DNA from: Styela clava
Taxonomy: Eukaryota > Chordata > Ascidiacea > Stolidobranchia > Styelidae
Assembly: GCF_964204865.1 (NCBI RefSeq)
Contig: NC_135252.1
Location: 15,149,383 to 15,213,382 of the forward strand
DNA: 64,000 bases
Direction: 5' to 3'
The notes beneath the pieces were generated by a model. It was not told the origin of the DNA. It was given only the letters and a program-made list of their open reading frames with translations, and searched no databases. The translations under genes and the position numbers were made by a program. Below, piece by piece: positions 47,201 to 57,573 of this stretch; position 1 is the stretch's first letter; each line of letters begins with the position of its first letter.

Positions 47201-50107
47201 ATCATGTCTTACTGGTATTCTAATACAGATCAAGCTAAAAAAAACTCAAACTTGATCATTTCCACATCTACTTTCCAGGTTTGGAGTGCAAGAGCATTGA
47301 ATGGGGTTCACAATCCACCATTCCATTATGTTTGGTCACAGCTTGATAAATGGGGAACGGGACCAGAATGTACAACAATTCTATGTAAACCAAATGGTCA
47401 GGCAATTGCATGGGTGACATCTGCTACAGTAAGTACATCTCTTTTTTGTGAGTTTTTGTATTAATAATATTCAAGTTACAAGTAGGAATGCATAGATAAA
47501 TTTATTCATCATAAAACTTTTTTCGGGGATTGTGATGTGTCTTAAATTGTGATGAATTGGATAGACTTTGTGTAGATGAAAAATGAGCTCTAGGTTGAAA
47601 GTAGAACATTAGAAATTAGCACAGACGTAGCTTGAATGATAGATAGAAGGATTTTAACATTTGCAAAGATACAATACTTATGTCATTTTTCTGATGTTGG
47701 ATAATATCAAAAGGTTTTTCAAAAAGTAGTAATATTTATAGATGTTTTGAATCATAGAGGCTTGTTTTTCATTTGTATTAATCTTTCAGGATCTCCACTG
47801 CCTTGGATCATGTGAGCCAGAAAATGCAGTTGATAGATAAAAGTATAAGTATACTGATATTATTTTAGAAATGAGATACAGTAATATCATTGTTGAGGTG
47901 ATATGAACAGGTACCGGTATAACATATCAGTATTAGTACAGATTTCAGGATGGCATATAACTCTTAGTTGTGTGAAAGTTTTAGTTAGCTGAGTGTTGTT
48001 ACTTATGATATAGCAGATCATACACGGTCATGTAAATGTTGTTAGCAGTAAAATAAAGCAAAATATGATACACCTGAGTACAAGGGAGCAAGTGCCAGCA
48101 ACATTAAATAAATACCATCTGGACCTCCTGAAGTATGCACACCAAGATGGCGCAGAATCTGAACTCCGGTTGTGTACCAGGTCAGCGTTCAGGTTGTGCG
48201 ACGTTTTGGTGCGCATACTTCGAGAGTGCCTACAATTTCATGAATAAAGACATGATGTTTCATATATCAACCTCATTCCATTCTGGAAAAAGACATTATA
48301 AAGCAACAAATCGTTTTTGTATTCTCGTGGAACGGAAAGCAATACAGTAAATAATAATATTTTTTTTTATTAGCGCACAATGAAGGCTCACAGAGGATAC
48401 AAATATGCTCCGAATGTCAGTCAGCAATCTGAGGAAACACAAAAATTGTTAGAAGATATTCGAGTCAAGGTAAAATGAATCTTTGTTTTATTATTTTGAT
48501 ACTTGTATGGTAATATTTGCAATCCTAAAATTATAAAATAGAGATGAGGTAATAGGCACTCTCTCCCATGGAATGCATTTTTCAAATATCCAGAAGTATG
48601 CAAAACATGGACTAAAAGAGTTGTAATTACAGAATGTGGCAAGGATGCAAATTGGAAACATTTGGCACATTAGGTATGCTATTGTCCAGCCTAGGACCCA
48701 GAACGTCAACATGCATGAATTGCAATTTTTTTGATAATGTGTTTCTTCTAAACTAATGTGTTCATTATCCAATACATAACTTACCGGTAATTAACAAACT
48801 TGGTTTTCTTACAATATAAATTATTAAAATTTGCTGTGTTAAATTTCATTGTTGTTACTTCCATTTATAGAATCAACAAAATGATTTTGATGAAGATTCA
48901 GAAGACGAATGGAAACCTGATCCAGTTACTTTACCATCAATGTACACATCGAAACCAACTTTATATAGAGATACTGGATATAACCCTAGGCCAAATCCAA
49001 CCATAAGAAAGTAAGCAATATTTTTGACTTACATCTTAGCATATTTGACTAAAATGAAAAAGTATTAGATGTGCACTGCAATCATCTGTTGAATTGGCAC
49101 CCCTTCTCATCACAATGAAAAAGTAGCCATAGTGTATTTATCAGTCACATCTGCGTCAATCAAGGTATTTTTTTCTGATTTCCGCTGCAAAGACGAAAAA
49201 TCTTTTGGTTCGGGACTTTTTTGTCATGTTTTTTTAGAGAGAGGCTAACAACAGTACAGACTTACTCAAGTCTGTGAGATTTTTAGGATTGATTAGGCCT
49301 ATTCGCATCTTTATCTCTGAACAAGGCCACGTAAAAGCATTCACTGATATCAAGCTACCATATTTGGAGCGAATGGAACCTTCAATGTGATAGTCTACCT
49401 GATTTATCACACCCTGGACCTGAGATTTGTAACCTGTGATGCAGAAGATTCGATTAGCTGCTAGGCTATCACATCTATGTGGGGATTTGACAATACTTAT
49501 AAGATCTCAAGATGTCAACACGGTCACAGTTTTTCATAATTTGCAATTGTCACGTTTTTTCGTATTTTCAAGTTTTTGTTCATGTCCCTTCATATCACAT
49601 ATCAACAGAAATAATTTCTTTTCATATCACAGACCAAGGTCATCACCAGGATCACGAACATCTGCATCTATGGGTCTGTTGCCTTCACGTACTGGCAGTG
49701 CACCATTGTATCTACATCAACCAAGAACATCTGCAACACAAGTGAGTGGCAACAGTTCGTATATTCCTCCCTGGTCACTTTACTGCCAGGAAGAAGATGA
49801 TAACACTAATTATACTGAAATTAAATCTGCCCCTTTGAATCGTACTACTAATAACATAACACAAGATTGTGATAGGCTTCAGTCTGCACCTGCTGGAATA
49901 AGAGGGACTTACGATGAAGTGCCTAGAAAATCCCCAGGGCAGAGTGCCCGCATTCATCTTCCAGGCACATTTTGGCCCCCTGCGGAACAACACCAAAAAG
50001 GCATGGAGTGGTTGAGGTCACAACATAACATTGATTTTCTACCACCCATGCCTAAGGCATTCCCTTGTGTTACGCCAACATACAGAACACTGAATAAGTC
50101 GTACTAA
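38235..50107 (+). CDS. Lamin-related protein: lamin-length coiled-coil rod plus lamin tail domain (LMNTD1-like), 16 exons
   Basis: Exons: 38235-38366, 39193-39377, 39918-40106, 40207-40300, 40667-40852, 41011-41136, 41245-41346, 41699-41817, 42432-42807, 43670-43928, 44413-44554, 46670-46856, 47279-47428, 48374-48469, 48871-49010 and 49633-50107. All phases agree, giving 985 residues. Residues about 18-44 (EKADLQNLNHRFASYIQSVR) match the start of a lamin coil 1A. The coiled coil runs to about residue 377, ending EINALKTLIEEEERRL, like the lamin coil 2 end; about 355 residues is lamin rod length. A Ser/Pro-rich linker (378-636) follows, then an Ig-like lamin tail domain (637-750) with VFRFPPRTRLKP and, as in LMNTD1 (IFLTD1), CTTILCKPNGQAIAWVT. 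The C-terminus ends TPTYRTLNKSY with no CaaX box. Intron 2 is GC-AG (AG/GCAAGT). Its likely role is a nuclear or ciliary filament scaffold (inference). Confidence 0.9.
38776..39010. mobile_element. Palindromic MITE, long form (family A), in lamin-related gene intron 1
   Basis: About 45-bp terminal inverted repeats: GGTGCTCCCGAAGTATGCGA then ACCAAGATGGCGGACATCGG, mirrored at the right end. Interior carries GGTTAGGGTTAGGCG and GCCTAACCCTAACC in inverted arrangement. This is the best-preserved copy. Confidence 0.88.
43098..43430 (+). mobile_element. tRNA-derived SINE, family 1, degraded, in lamin-related gene intron 9
   Basis: Recognisable by ATAACCGCTGGTTAGTTACG, TCCACCATCAAGTCCATGC, ACCGAACGAGAATCCATGG and GGATAAATATGTAA in family order. 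The tRNA head is mostly lost. A GAGAGAGAGATTTATTGCC patch follows at 43460. Confidence 0.75.
46975..47175 (+). mobile_element. tRNA-derived SINE, family 2, in lamin-related gene intron 12
   Basis: A-box-like ATAGCATAGTGGTGAAAATG and B box GGTTCAAATCCCATGCC. The tail TATAGAGCCTCGTTCAGAGT parallels the copies at 5495-5700 and 8600-8790. Confidence 0.68.
48121..48230. mobile_element. Palindromic MITE, short form (family A), in lamin-related gene intron 13
   Basis: Arms GGACCTCCTGAAGTATGCAC and GGTGCGCATACTTCGAGAGT are inverse complements. The core holds ATCTGAACTCCGG and GTTCAGGTTGTGCG. Confidence 0.78.
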
Positions 50108-51998
50108 GAGCAAACTGAATTAATTGATGTACTAATTAAGTTTTTATTGAAATATTGGGTGGTGCTTGCAATGTGTGCTAATTAACGTTTTTTTTAAGAT
50201 TTGTAAGCAAGCTAACATACTGTTATTAAGCGGTCACTCAAAGACATGTTGCAAACACTTTCATAATTTGTAAATTTGATAATATGCTGACAGTTGCATC
50301 ACACATTCACGTTTCACACAATATTTGTATCACAATCTGTCAATGTTAAATCTGCCTACTATATTTGCACCATCACCATATTGTACAATCTATAATCTTA
50401 TTATTTAATGTGTTTCATCAAGTTAATGTTATAATTTGCAAGATATTTTCGTTCTCTGAACATTACCACACCACAAAATCAGGAAGAACAAAGTACTGAA
50501 ACTATTGAACAGGTTACTCTGTTTAGCGCTATTAAAAGCTATAGACAGTAGTAAATCATGCAATATTCGTTGTATTACTTACTCTCATTCAATTTCGCTC
50601 AAAAATGAATTTATAGAAAATTCTACACATGCATGTAACTAGTGATTACCCTAACTCCCCATTAAAAATAATTATAATTTAATCGATTTTATCAAGTTAC
50701 CTAAATTTAATTAATTTCAATTGTTTCAATTTAATTACCGATATTGAGGCTGTAAAATAGGCGGTTTTTAATTTTTATGTTCTGACCCAATTATACCAAA
50801 GAATATTGTTGATAAATATGGATACTGTTTTATATTAATTTTTGTTCTCAGTGTTTTAATTGTGAATTTCTGCAAGCATGAGCTGCATGTTGATAAGTAG
50901 TAGTTCAATAATTGTTGTAATTAATGTTGTCTTGTCATTGCCATTTAGTCAATTAGGTTAATTGGCTATCACTAACTATGTGTAGTTCCATTAAATTAGG
51001 AAATCTTGGTAATTATTGAAAAGTGAGGTACCTTAGTTGAAATTTTAATTATCGTGAAGTGGGTATTTTATCATTGAAACGGGTTTTGTATCCCTATTAC
51101 TGGAGAAATGTTGAAAAGGGGTTAGGATTCCAAATTTTAGGATTGGGTTCTCTCTTGTATTGAACTCACTAACAACAGGTCCTATCATTTTAGGAAATGT
51201 ATGAATGTCACTACATATGCTATATTAACATGATACGAATTACATAAACCTATTCCCCCCTGAATTCCATTGCTGGTTAGGACCCTGATTGGGACTAAGA
51301 ACAGGTTTCCTTTTAGATCAATAGTCAAAATCACTTATTTTGTTATTCCAAGTTATTTTTTTCTCATCTGGGCCATCTCATTCGATAATTATCAAGATCT
51401 CATAACCAAACCAACAATCAGTTGTAGTATAGTGATTCATGTACATTCAACTATAAACTTAAAAACTAACATTCATATCAGGAGTCCAAGAGACAACTTT
51501 CTACAGCAAACAGAGACCTTATCGATCTAACAACACAAAGAAGTCTCAGATCAAAGTATGGTTTCGATTTCATGGCTTATCCTCCTAAAGTTACAAATTA
51601 TGATGGAACGACAAGATAAAAAATTCAACTTTTGTTTGTGTTAATACTTCAAATTATGCTGCATAGTAGATCTTTTTGCCAAATGTACCAGTATTTAATA
51701 TCTATATATTATAAATAACATTCAATTGAATATGATTATTAACGATAGAAAGTATAACATTGTCATGTCAAATTGATTATTTATATTTTTCGTTGTTGGA
51801 ATATTTATTTCTTCACATATTTATAATAAAGAAGAAAGTAAATCTAATCTTTTTTTACTGTTATTACACTAACTACATCCTCTAGAACTCGTTTCTTTTT
51901 CAAATTTCTCCTAATCACGAAGATATTGTAATTTTTATTCTATTCTTGTTCTTCTACTTTTGGTGATAATGATTCTCTTTCCATCTTCTCACTTGCTT
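50108..51998. other. Lamin-related gene 3' UTR and intergenic sequence
   Basis: AT-rich. The first part is presumably 3' UTR. No exon, repeat family or RNA recognised. The ORF at 51270-51530 has no family character. Confidence 0.4.
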
Positions 51999-52240
51999 TC
52001 AGGATACTAATATTTTGTCAGTTAGGCCCGAATGGACAATCAAAATCTCGATGACATCCCCAGGTTTAAGATGCTTGAATATTTGCTTTTTTCGAATCAA
52101 AACTCATAAATTATTCAACGAATTCTAAAATAATTATTTCTATGTCTTGTCGAATATGTTTGAATTTTAGTACACCATCTTTCACTCCCGAAATTGCGGT
52201 GGCAATTCGTTCATACCACCAAAATAAAATGCTTGGTTCT
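51999..52240 (-). CDS. Possible 3'-terminal exons of an unrecognised gene
   Basis: Two short minus-strand exons can be joined in phase 0: 52240-52186 (acceptor catttag; reads EPSILFWWYERIATAISG, donor gtgaaa) and 52085-51999 (acceptor aaaaaag; reads QIFKHLKPGDVIEILIVHSG, then LTDKILVS and a stop). Both are stop-free with protein-like composition, unlike the surrounding AT-rich sequence. The donor is weak, and the complementary strand of the first exon is also open. I do not recognise a family, and no upstream exons were identified to the right. Confidence 0.33.
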
Positions 52241-53032
52241 CTAAATGTAAAATTGATTCAAACATCTAACGTTGATATCATCATAGGTATGTAGTTTTTA
52301 CATGTCCATACTTAATTGTTTGTTGCATTTATGGGCAATGTACGGTGATTTAGAAATCCTAAAATATTAGTACTGTGATAGTAATATCCATTGAACATAG
52401 AGCATGTATTGTTGTCAGATTTTAAATAATTTGTAGCAAGTAAAAATGCTTCAAGTTTCCATGGAAACCCGAAACTTGATTCCAGTGATTCAGAATTAAG
52501 TAGATAGAACTAGATTTGTTTAAAAATTATTTCCTAATCATTATAATCTGATTTGCTTTTAGTGGGTAATTGTCAGGACGATTTTCTATGTTCTCATCCT
52601 TTTATAGTAGTGAATGTACCAACTTCAAAACTGAACTGAACCCAGAATGTTCACTTCTATTCACTTATATCCAAGTAGGTTAATTTACTTTTGCTCGCGT
52701 CCCACGTTACTACTCGTTGCCAAGCTGTTCAGTTCGTTTCAAATTTTGGATTGTATTCTCTGAATGTAAAAATTTATTGCGTTTGTATTATTTTGCTGAT
52801 AGAGATTGTTGAAGCTTCGCCGAATAGCGAACTGCCGCTTTTGCACTGATTTACGGGAATAAAAAAATTATAATCTTTCATTTAGTTTTACTTTGTCCAT
52901 AATATAATATATAATTTATGTTTCATTTCGTGTTTCATATTATTTGTATTGCGTGTATAGATTTTTTTGTCCTATTGTTTGAGTAATGCAAAGTGCGCTA
53001 TAGCCAAGGGACCGCGAACACAGAGATCGTCA

Positions 53033-53043
53033 TATATAAAAGG
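53033..53043 (+). promoter_or_regulatory. TATA-box-like TATATAAAAGG
   Basis: A strong TATA match in otherwise gene-poor sequence. About 105 bp downstream lies the ATG of the 74-codon ORF at 53150. It is the only consensus-quality TATA box I noticed close upstream of an ORF in this window. Confidence 0.35.
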
Positions 53044-53149
53044 TGTTGCGCAGAACATGATCATCAAATCGTATCCATTGCTGTATAAAGAAGTAGAATT
53101 TAGTTATAAGTTAAGGACATAGACTTTAATTCACAGTCAAGGAAATACG

Positions 53150-53374
53150 TTGCTTTGTAATTGGAACTTCTTGTTATCGTCCATATTCCTACCCGAGAAT
53201 AGTGCCAACTTCTTTCTTATTTCTGTAATAATAACGAATCAGCATAGTGGTGAGGTAACAATTGTAAAATTACCACAAGCTCAGACACCTTTTCACAGAT
53301 ATTCAGGGACTCGTTTTTGTTTTATGCGTAAGATTTGCAAGAGGTTTATTAGTTGCAACGAGCGAAAAAGCTGA
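53150..53374 (+). CDS. Hypothetical 74-residue ORF downstream of a TATA box
   Basis: Begins with a hydrophobic stretch (FLLSSIFLPENSANFFLISV), then a polar part (NQHSGEVTIVKLPQAQTPFH) and a basic C-terminus (CFMRKICKRFISCNERKS). The N-terminus could be a signal or anchor segment. It has no recognised family. The TATA box at 53033 is the only reason to list it. An internal donor-like GCGTAAGA near 53325 could mean it is a first exon. Confidence 0.22.
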   Translation: MLCNWNFLLSSIFLPENSANFFLISVIITNQHSGEVTIVKLPQAQTPFHRYSGTRFCFMRKICKRFISCNERKS

Positions 53375-53719
53375 AATAGTCCAGGATAAAAAAAAGTCGA
53401 CTGTTATTGGTATATCCACGACATCGGTTTCTTCATGATATAAATTGAATAGATAAAATCCGTCGTACTTGAAAATTGTAAATTGAAAAATACTAGCGCA
53501 TATTGTTGAGAGTGTCAGTAACGAAAGATCATACCAAAATTTTGTTCCTTTTTCGTGGGAAAAGCACGGTTTGTGTTGACTGGCCCAAAAAACTCAAGTG
53601 AATAGATATTTTGATCACCATCAACAAACGGATGGGTTTATATGCGAAGCTACACGCGAACGATCGATTGGTGATAAAATTATTTAATACAATTCAGCTG
53701 ATCCGCTTTAAATAGAAAT

Positions 53720-54124
53720 ATGGTGATATTGAATATTAGCACTAATCAATTAAAAAAAAACGTACCGATGCCTAGAATGTCTGAGACCGGGATTGAAGGC
53801 AGAAAATGGGAAATGAAACAGAAAAGGATGGGCAGCCTGTCTGCACTCATCCCAAACTCAGCACTTCAAAAGTATATTAACCGACGAACGGTTCCATGCA
53901 CAACATCACGGTACATCCTACCATTGCTTAATTATGAGATTAAACACGAATTGACCATCTACATAGCATTCAAATACGCAGTGCAAATATTATATTGGAT
54001 TCGATCAGTATTTTATACGCATTTCTCTCCGAGCAAGACTCCGCACAAATCATCAAATAGTTTGGAAAATACGGATTTTTCTCCTGTTTGGTATTGCCAA
54101 CCCAATTTATTACACCTAAGGTGA
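53720..54124 (+). CDS. Hypothetical 134-residue ORF
   Basis: An uninterrupted ORF much longer than expected by chance in sequence this AT-rich. The N-terminal half is polar and basic (GRKWEMKQKRMGSLSALIPN). The middle carries a possible membrane-spanning stretch (LTIYIAFKYAVQILYWIRSV). The tail is Ser/Pro-rich. No recognised family, no splice evidence, and no clear promoter of its own. It could be a lineage-specific gene or a chance ORF. Confidence 0.28.
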   Translation: MVILNISTNQLKKNVPMPRMSETGIEGRKWEMKQKRMGSLSALIPNSALQKYINRRTVPCTTSRYILPLLNYEIKHELTIYIAFKYAVQILYWIRSVFYTHFSPSKTPHKSSNSLENTDFSPVWYCQPNLLHLR

Positions 54125-54749
54125 TAAACATAGTAGGCTTTCGTCATAGGGTTCAATTTATGATCATTATAAAATTTGTAATATTTATTAGGCCATCAGC
54201 ACTTCTACCAAAGTTCTGAACTAGCAAATACGCAAATGTATTATATATATATTTAAAATTGTCCGACGTTTCATATTTTTTTAAAGTCTTCGTAGTTTTA
54301 CAGATAGAATTAGTGTCTACCGATTGACATAATTAATATAATTAGAAGGTTAATGAAATATGAAGACAATTATTCCCACAGTTCTGTGATACCACGCTCA
54401 CACATCTACGTGTATTGGAGACTCGCACGCGGTATCATAGATAACATTCAATGTATGTATGGTGTAAGCTTCTTTATCAGCTCTTTTTTTTTCTTGCGGG
54501 ATATATTCTATAATAATCTTTATGTTAATAGATATTTTCCCATTTTGTGGGTAATATGAATAAAATATCTGAATGAAATCAAATTCTCTAGTGGCTTTGC
54601 TTCTTAGCTCAGACGGGGTATATGAGGGATGTGACGGTGTATTGCTTCAAAACGTGTAATACACTCTTCGATATGTTAAAATAAAAGTTATGTTAGAAAC
54701 ATCCCGTGTGCGAAATATTGTGTTTTAATGGCGTGCAATTATGCTGTTT

Positions 54750-54905
54750 ATTAATTAATACACTACTCATACAGTGTTATTACTTTCAGAATATTTCTGA
54801 CAATTTACCGACTGTCCAAATAGTTTATCACAATAACCTACTGATACAATGCTTTTACTTGCAGACTATTTCTGAAAATTTAGCCGACTGTCCAAATAGT
54901 CCCTA
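54750..54905 (+). repeat. Direct tandem duplication, about 75 bp unit
   Basis: ATTTCTGACAATTTACCGAC-TGTCCAAATAGT recurs as ATTTCTGAAAATTTAGCCGA-CTGTCCAAATAGT, each preceded by TTACTTTCAGAATA / TTACTTGCAGACTA. Two copies. Confidence 0.75.
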
Positions 54906-55575
54906 TAGTTTTTACACAGTCCTAACGCGCGTATCTTTAATATTTGTCAAACTAATTCAATTCATATCGAATGACGTCAGCCAGTCGCGGTATTCTAATT
55001 AAATTAGGTTATCGATCCCAAGCTTCAATTATTCACGCTCTGTTGGTCGTTGTTGCCGACGGGGTAATTGTACTGTAGAGCGCAGTCAATTTAATTCGCT
55101 TTGAGGAATGCAGTCAGTAATTCGTTGAAGATATGACCAAAAGTCGGTTCGTCTGGTCCGTTATTGAACTTGCGTTCTGCTCGATTCAATTATAGAAGTC
55201 AGACAGAAAAGATTTGTTATATTGTGCAGATCTTTCCAATCTCAATAAACGCATAGCTTTCAGTCACGTTTAGAAGAGAATGTCTCAAGGGACAATTGTA
55301 CATATTCAGCAACAAGCCGTCAGTACTGGAGATTGTTATGAGTTATGGATCCGAACTTATTCTGAATACTCAAATTGATATATCTTACCCCCAGTACCGG
55401 TACCTCAGCAACGGTCACAATTCGAAAATGATACTTAATTACAACGGAAACGGACTTTTTTGTTTTATATTATTGAATAGAAATCGATGTAGATATTCAT
55501 GTAAAAGCAAAGTGTACATGTCTTAACTTGTTCAATATTTCAGAAACTATCCAAGCTTAGAAAATAGTAACAAGT

Positions 55576-57573
55576 ATGACTGAATATGAAGAGAGTAGTG
55601 TGGATAAACTCGAAGCACAAGTACATATGATGCAATATCAACGACTACCCTATTCACTATTGAACTATTATACTGTGGATGGTCAACTAGCTGATGGTAA
55701 ACTTCTAGCAGAGTGTAAAACGTGCTTTGCTAAATGTCGATATAGTCCAAACGTAACATCAAATCTTGTAACTCATTTAAGAAATCGACATCCCCATAAG
55801 CACGCCGAGTACGAAGCAAACAGACCGACTAAAGTGGGTCAACGTCGACGACTGAGGAAGTCAAATAGCATTGAAATTCAATCTACGTTCACAATAATAA
55901 AAGAAACTCAAAATCCAGAGGAAATACGAAAACTAAGAATCACCAAGAAACTTGTATCAACCATTGCATATGATTGTCTGCCCATAAACATCGTAGAAAG
56001 TCCATTTTTCAGGGATTTGTTTTATGAAATGGATCAAAATTATATTATGCCGTCCGCCGAATCGATGAAAAACTGCCTACTGCCCGAATATGCTTCTAGA
56101 ATGGAAATTTCGCTGCGGAAAGAGCTGGAGACTTACAGTCGTCTATATCTCACTGTCGATATGTGGACGAAGCCCAGAATCACCAGCAACGTAGTATCAT
56201 TTTTGGGAGTTACGGTGCACTTCATAAACGACGATTGGGAGCTGAAGTCGCGTGCCCTTGGCTGCAGCTTCTTTGAGGGTGAAGTTAAAGTATCTGCTAT
56301 AGTCAGCGCTTACGAAAATGTTGTTGATCGGTATAATTTGAGAGGAAAAGTAAGAAAGTTGTTTGTGGACAACGCGGCATCAATGGAAATGGCACTCGAT
56401 ACATCTTTTCCAGGTTTTCATTCTGAAAATATCAATCAAATAAATACCACTGGTAGGATTTTCGATTGTGACATTGCATTTCGTGATGCAGGTAATGCAC
56501 TACCAGACGGCAACAGCTTCAGACAAGCCCAACTGTTGTGTGTGAGAGATGGCCTGATGCATCCCGAAGTGCAAGGATCTTCCATGACATTTACACTGTT
56601 GAAGGTTTCCACTCTTATAAATTCTCTTTCGGCCTCGCAAATTGGCCACGCGTTTATTCAGGAGAGAGGCATATACTTGAAAGTTAAAAACGAAGTAAAA
56701 TGGATGGCACAAATCAAAACCTTATCATCAATAGTTGAGAATCCAAATGAGTTTAATGTTGCCGTGAATTTGTTGAATGCAAAAAGTAGAGATAACCAAC
56801 TCAATACTTCCGAAATTTTGGTTTTGAGAGAATTACTTTTAATAATGGAACCTTTCATGGAAGCCCTGGAGTCTGGAGACAGTGACTCTCAAATTTCTAT
56901 ATCTGCAATCGGGCCGATCATTTGTGGACTGAAGCAATCTCTTCAGAGTATACTAGACGTTGGCTTGAAGCATTGTGCTAAACTCGCAGGTGTATTGTTG
57001 GACGCAGTTACCACACGCCTAGATCCGTTTTTAGACTGTGATGATGTTAAATTTGCATCGTTTCTGGACCCACGATTTAAATTAGAGTGGATCCAATCGC
57101 CCCTTACTCGGGATCAGTTATTAACGAACCTCCGCAGTACGCTGAGAACAGAATTGGGTGTTCAGAAAAACACCAGCGAAATTATGAAATTAAATGAAAC
57201 GCAGCATTTGAACGAAATCTCTATTCAATCACCCAAAAGACCACGCCTGTTTTCATGTTTGTTTTCAAACTCCAGGCGAGGGCAAGATGAAAACGATTTC
57301 GTTTCAAAATGTGTCGATGAATATGTAAAGGAGAGCGTTGTACCATTTCACAACGACCTTCTTAACTACTGGAAAAATTCTCCTAAATCATTGCAACCTT
57401 TAAAAAATATGGCTCGAGATATTCTTCCCTGTTCCACATCATTGTCTTATTCTCGTCGCATATTCAATATTGCAAAGAACTATTGTTCCAATATGAGTGG
57501 TAATGCCGACGCTGAAACGGTCCGTTTGCTTATATTTTTAAAATGTAACCATGAACTTATGGAGAAGTTATGA
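55576..57573 (+). CDS. BED-type zinc finger, hAT transposase-derived protein (ZBED-like), intact 665 residues
   Basis: A single uninterrupted ORF. The BED finger is at residues 47-72 (C47-x2-C50-x16-H67-x4-H72). A basic stretch (QRRRLRKS) follows, then an hAT RNase H-like core with the first Asp at 195 (LTVDMWTK), the second at 265 (FVDNAAS), and a MEPFMEALESGDSDS block (425-439) where the third acid is expected. The C-terminal hAT dimerisation-like region is at about 585-660 (LLNYWKNSPKSLQPLKNMAR). Usual hAT signatures are altered: the C-x-x-H motif reads SFRQ (314-317) just before LCVRDGL, the RW motif reads VKW, and the ER-x-FS of the dimerisation domain reads SRRIFN. No flanking TIRs or target duplications were found. 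This suggests a domesticated or immobile gene, possibly DNA-binding. ATG at 55576 was chosen because the frame is closed just upstream; an acceptor at 55542 implies a 5' UTR intron. Confidence 0.88.
   Translation: MTEYEESSVDKLEAQVHMMQYQRLPYSLLNYYTVDGQLADGKLLAECKTCFAKCRYSPNVTSNLVTHLRNRHPHKHAEYEANRPTKVGQRRRLRKSNSIEIQSTFTIIKETQNPEEIRKLRITKKLVSTIAYDCLPINIVESPFFRDLFYEMDQNYIMPSAESMKNCLLPEYASRMEISLRKELETYSRLYLTVDMWTKPRITSNVVSFLGVTVHFINDDWELKSRALGCSFFEGEVKVSAIVSAYENVVDRYNLRGKVRKLFVDNAASMEMALDTSFPGFHSENINQINTTGRIFDCDIAFRDAGNALPDGNSFRQAQLLCVRDGLMHPEVQGSSMTFTLLKVSTLINSLSASQIGHAFIQERGIYLKVKNEVKWMAQIKTLSSIVENPNEFNVAVNLLNAKSRDNQLNTSEILVLRELLLIMEPFMEALESGDSDSQISISAIGPIICGLKQSLQSILDVGLKHCAKLAGVLLDAVTTRLDPFLDCDDVKFASFLDPRFKLEWIQSPLTRDQLLTNLRSTLRTELGVQKNTSEIMKLNETQHLNEISIQSPKRPRLFSCLFSNSRRGQDENDFVSKCVDEYVKESVVPFHNDLLNYWKNSPKSLQPLKNMARDILPCSTSLSYSRRIFNIAKNYCSNMSGNADAETVRLLIFLKCNHELMEKL

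Noticed and set aside
38235-50107. Canonical nuclear lamin
   Set aside because: Rod and LTD are present, but the LTD wording fits LMNTD1 better, the rod-to-LTD linker is very long and no CaaX exists. Kept as lamin-related rather than lamin.
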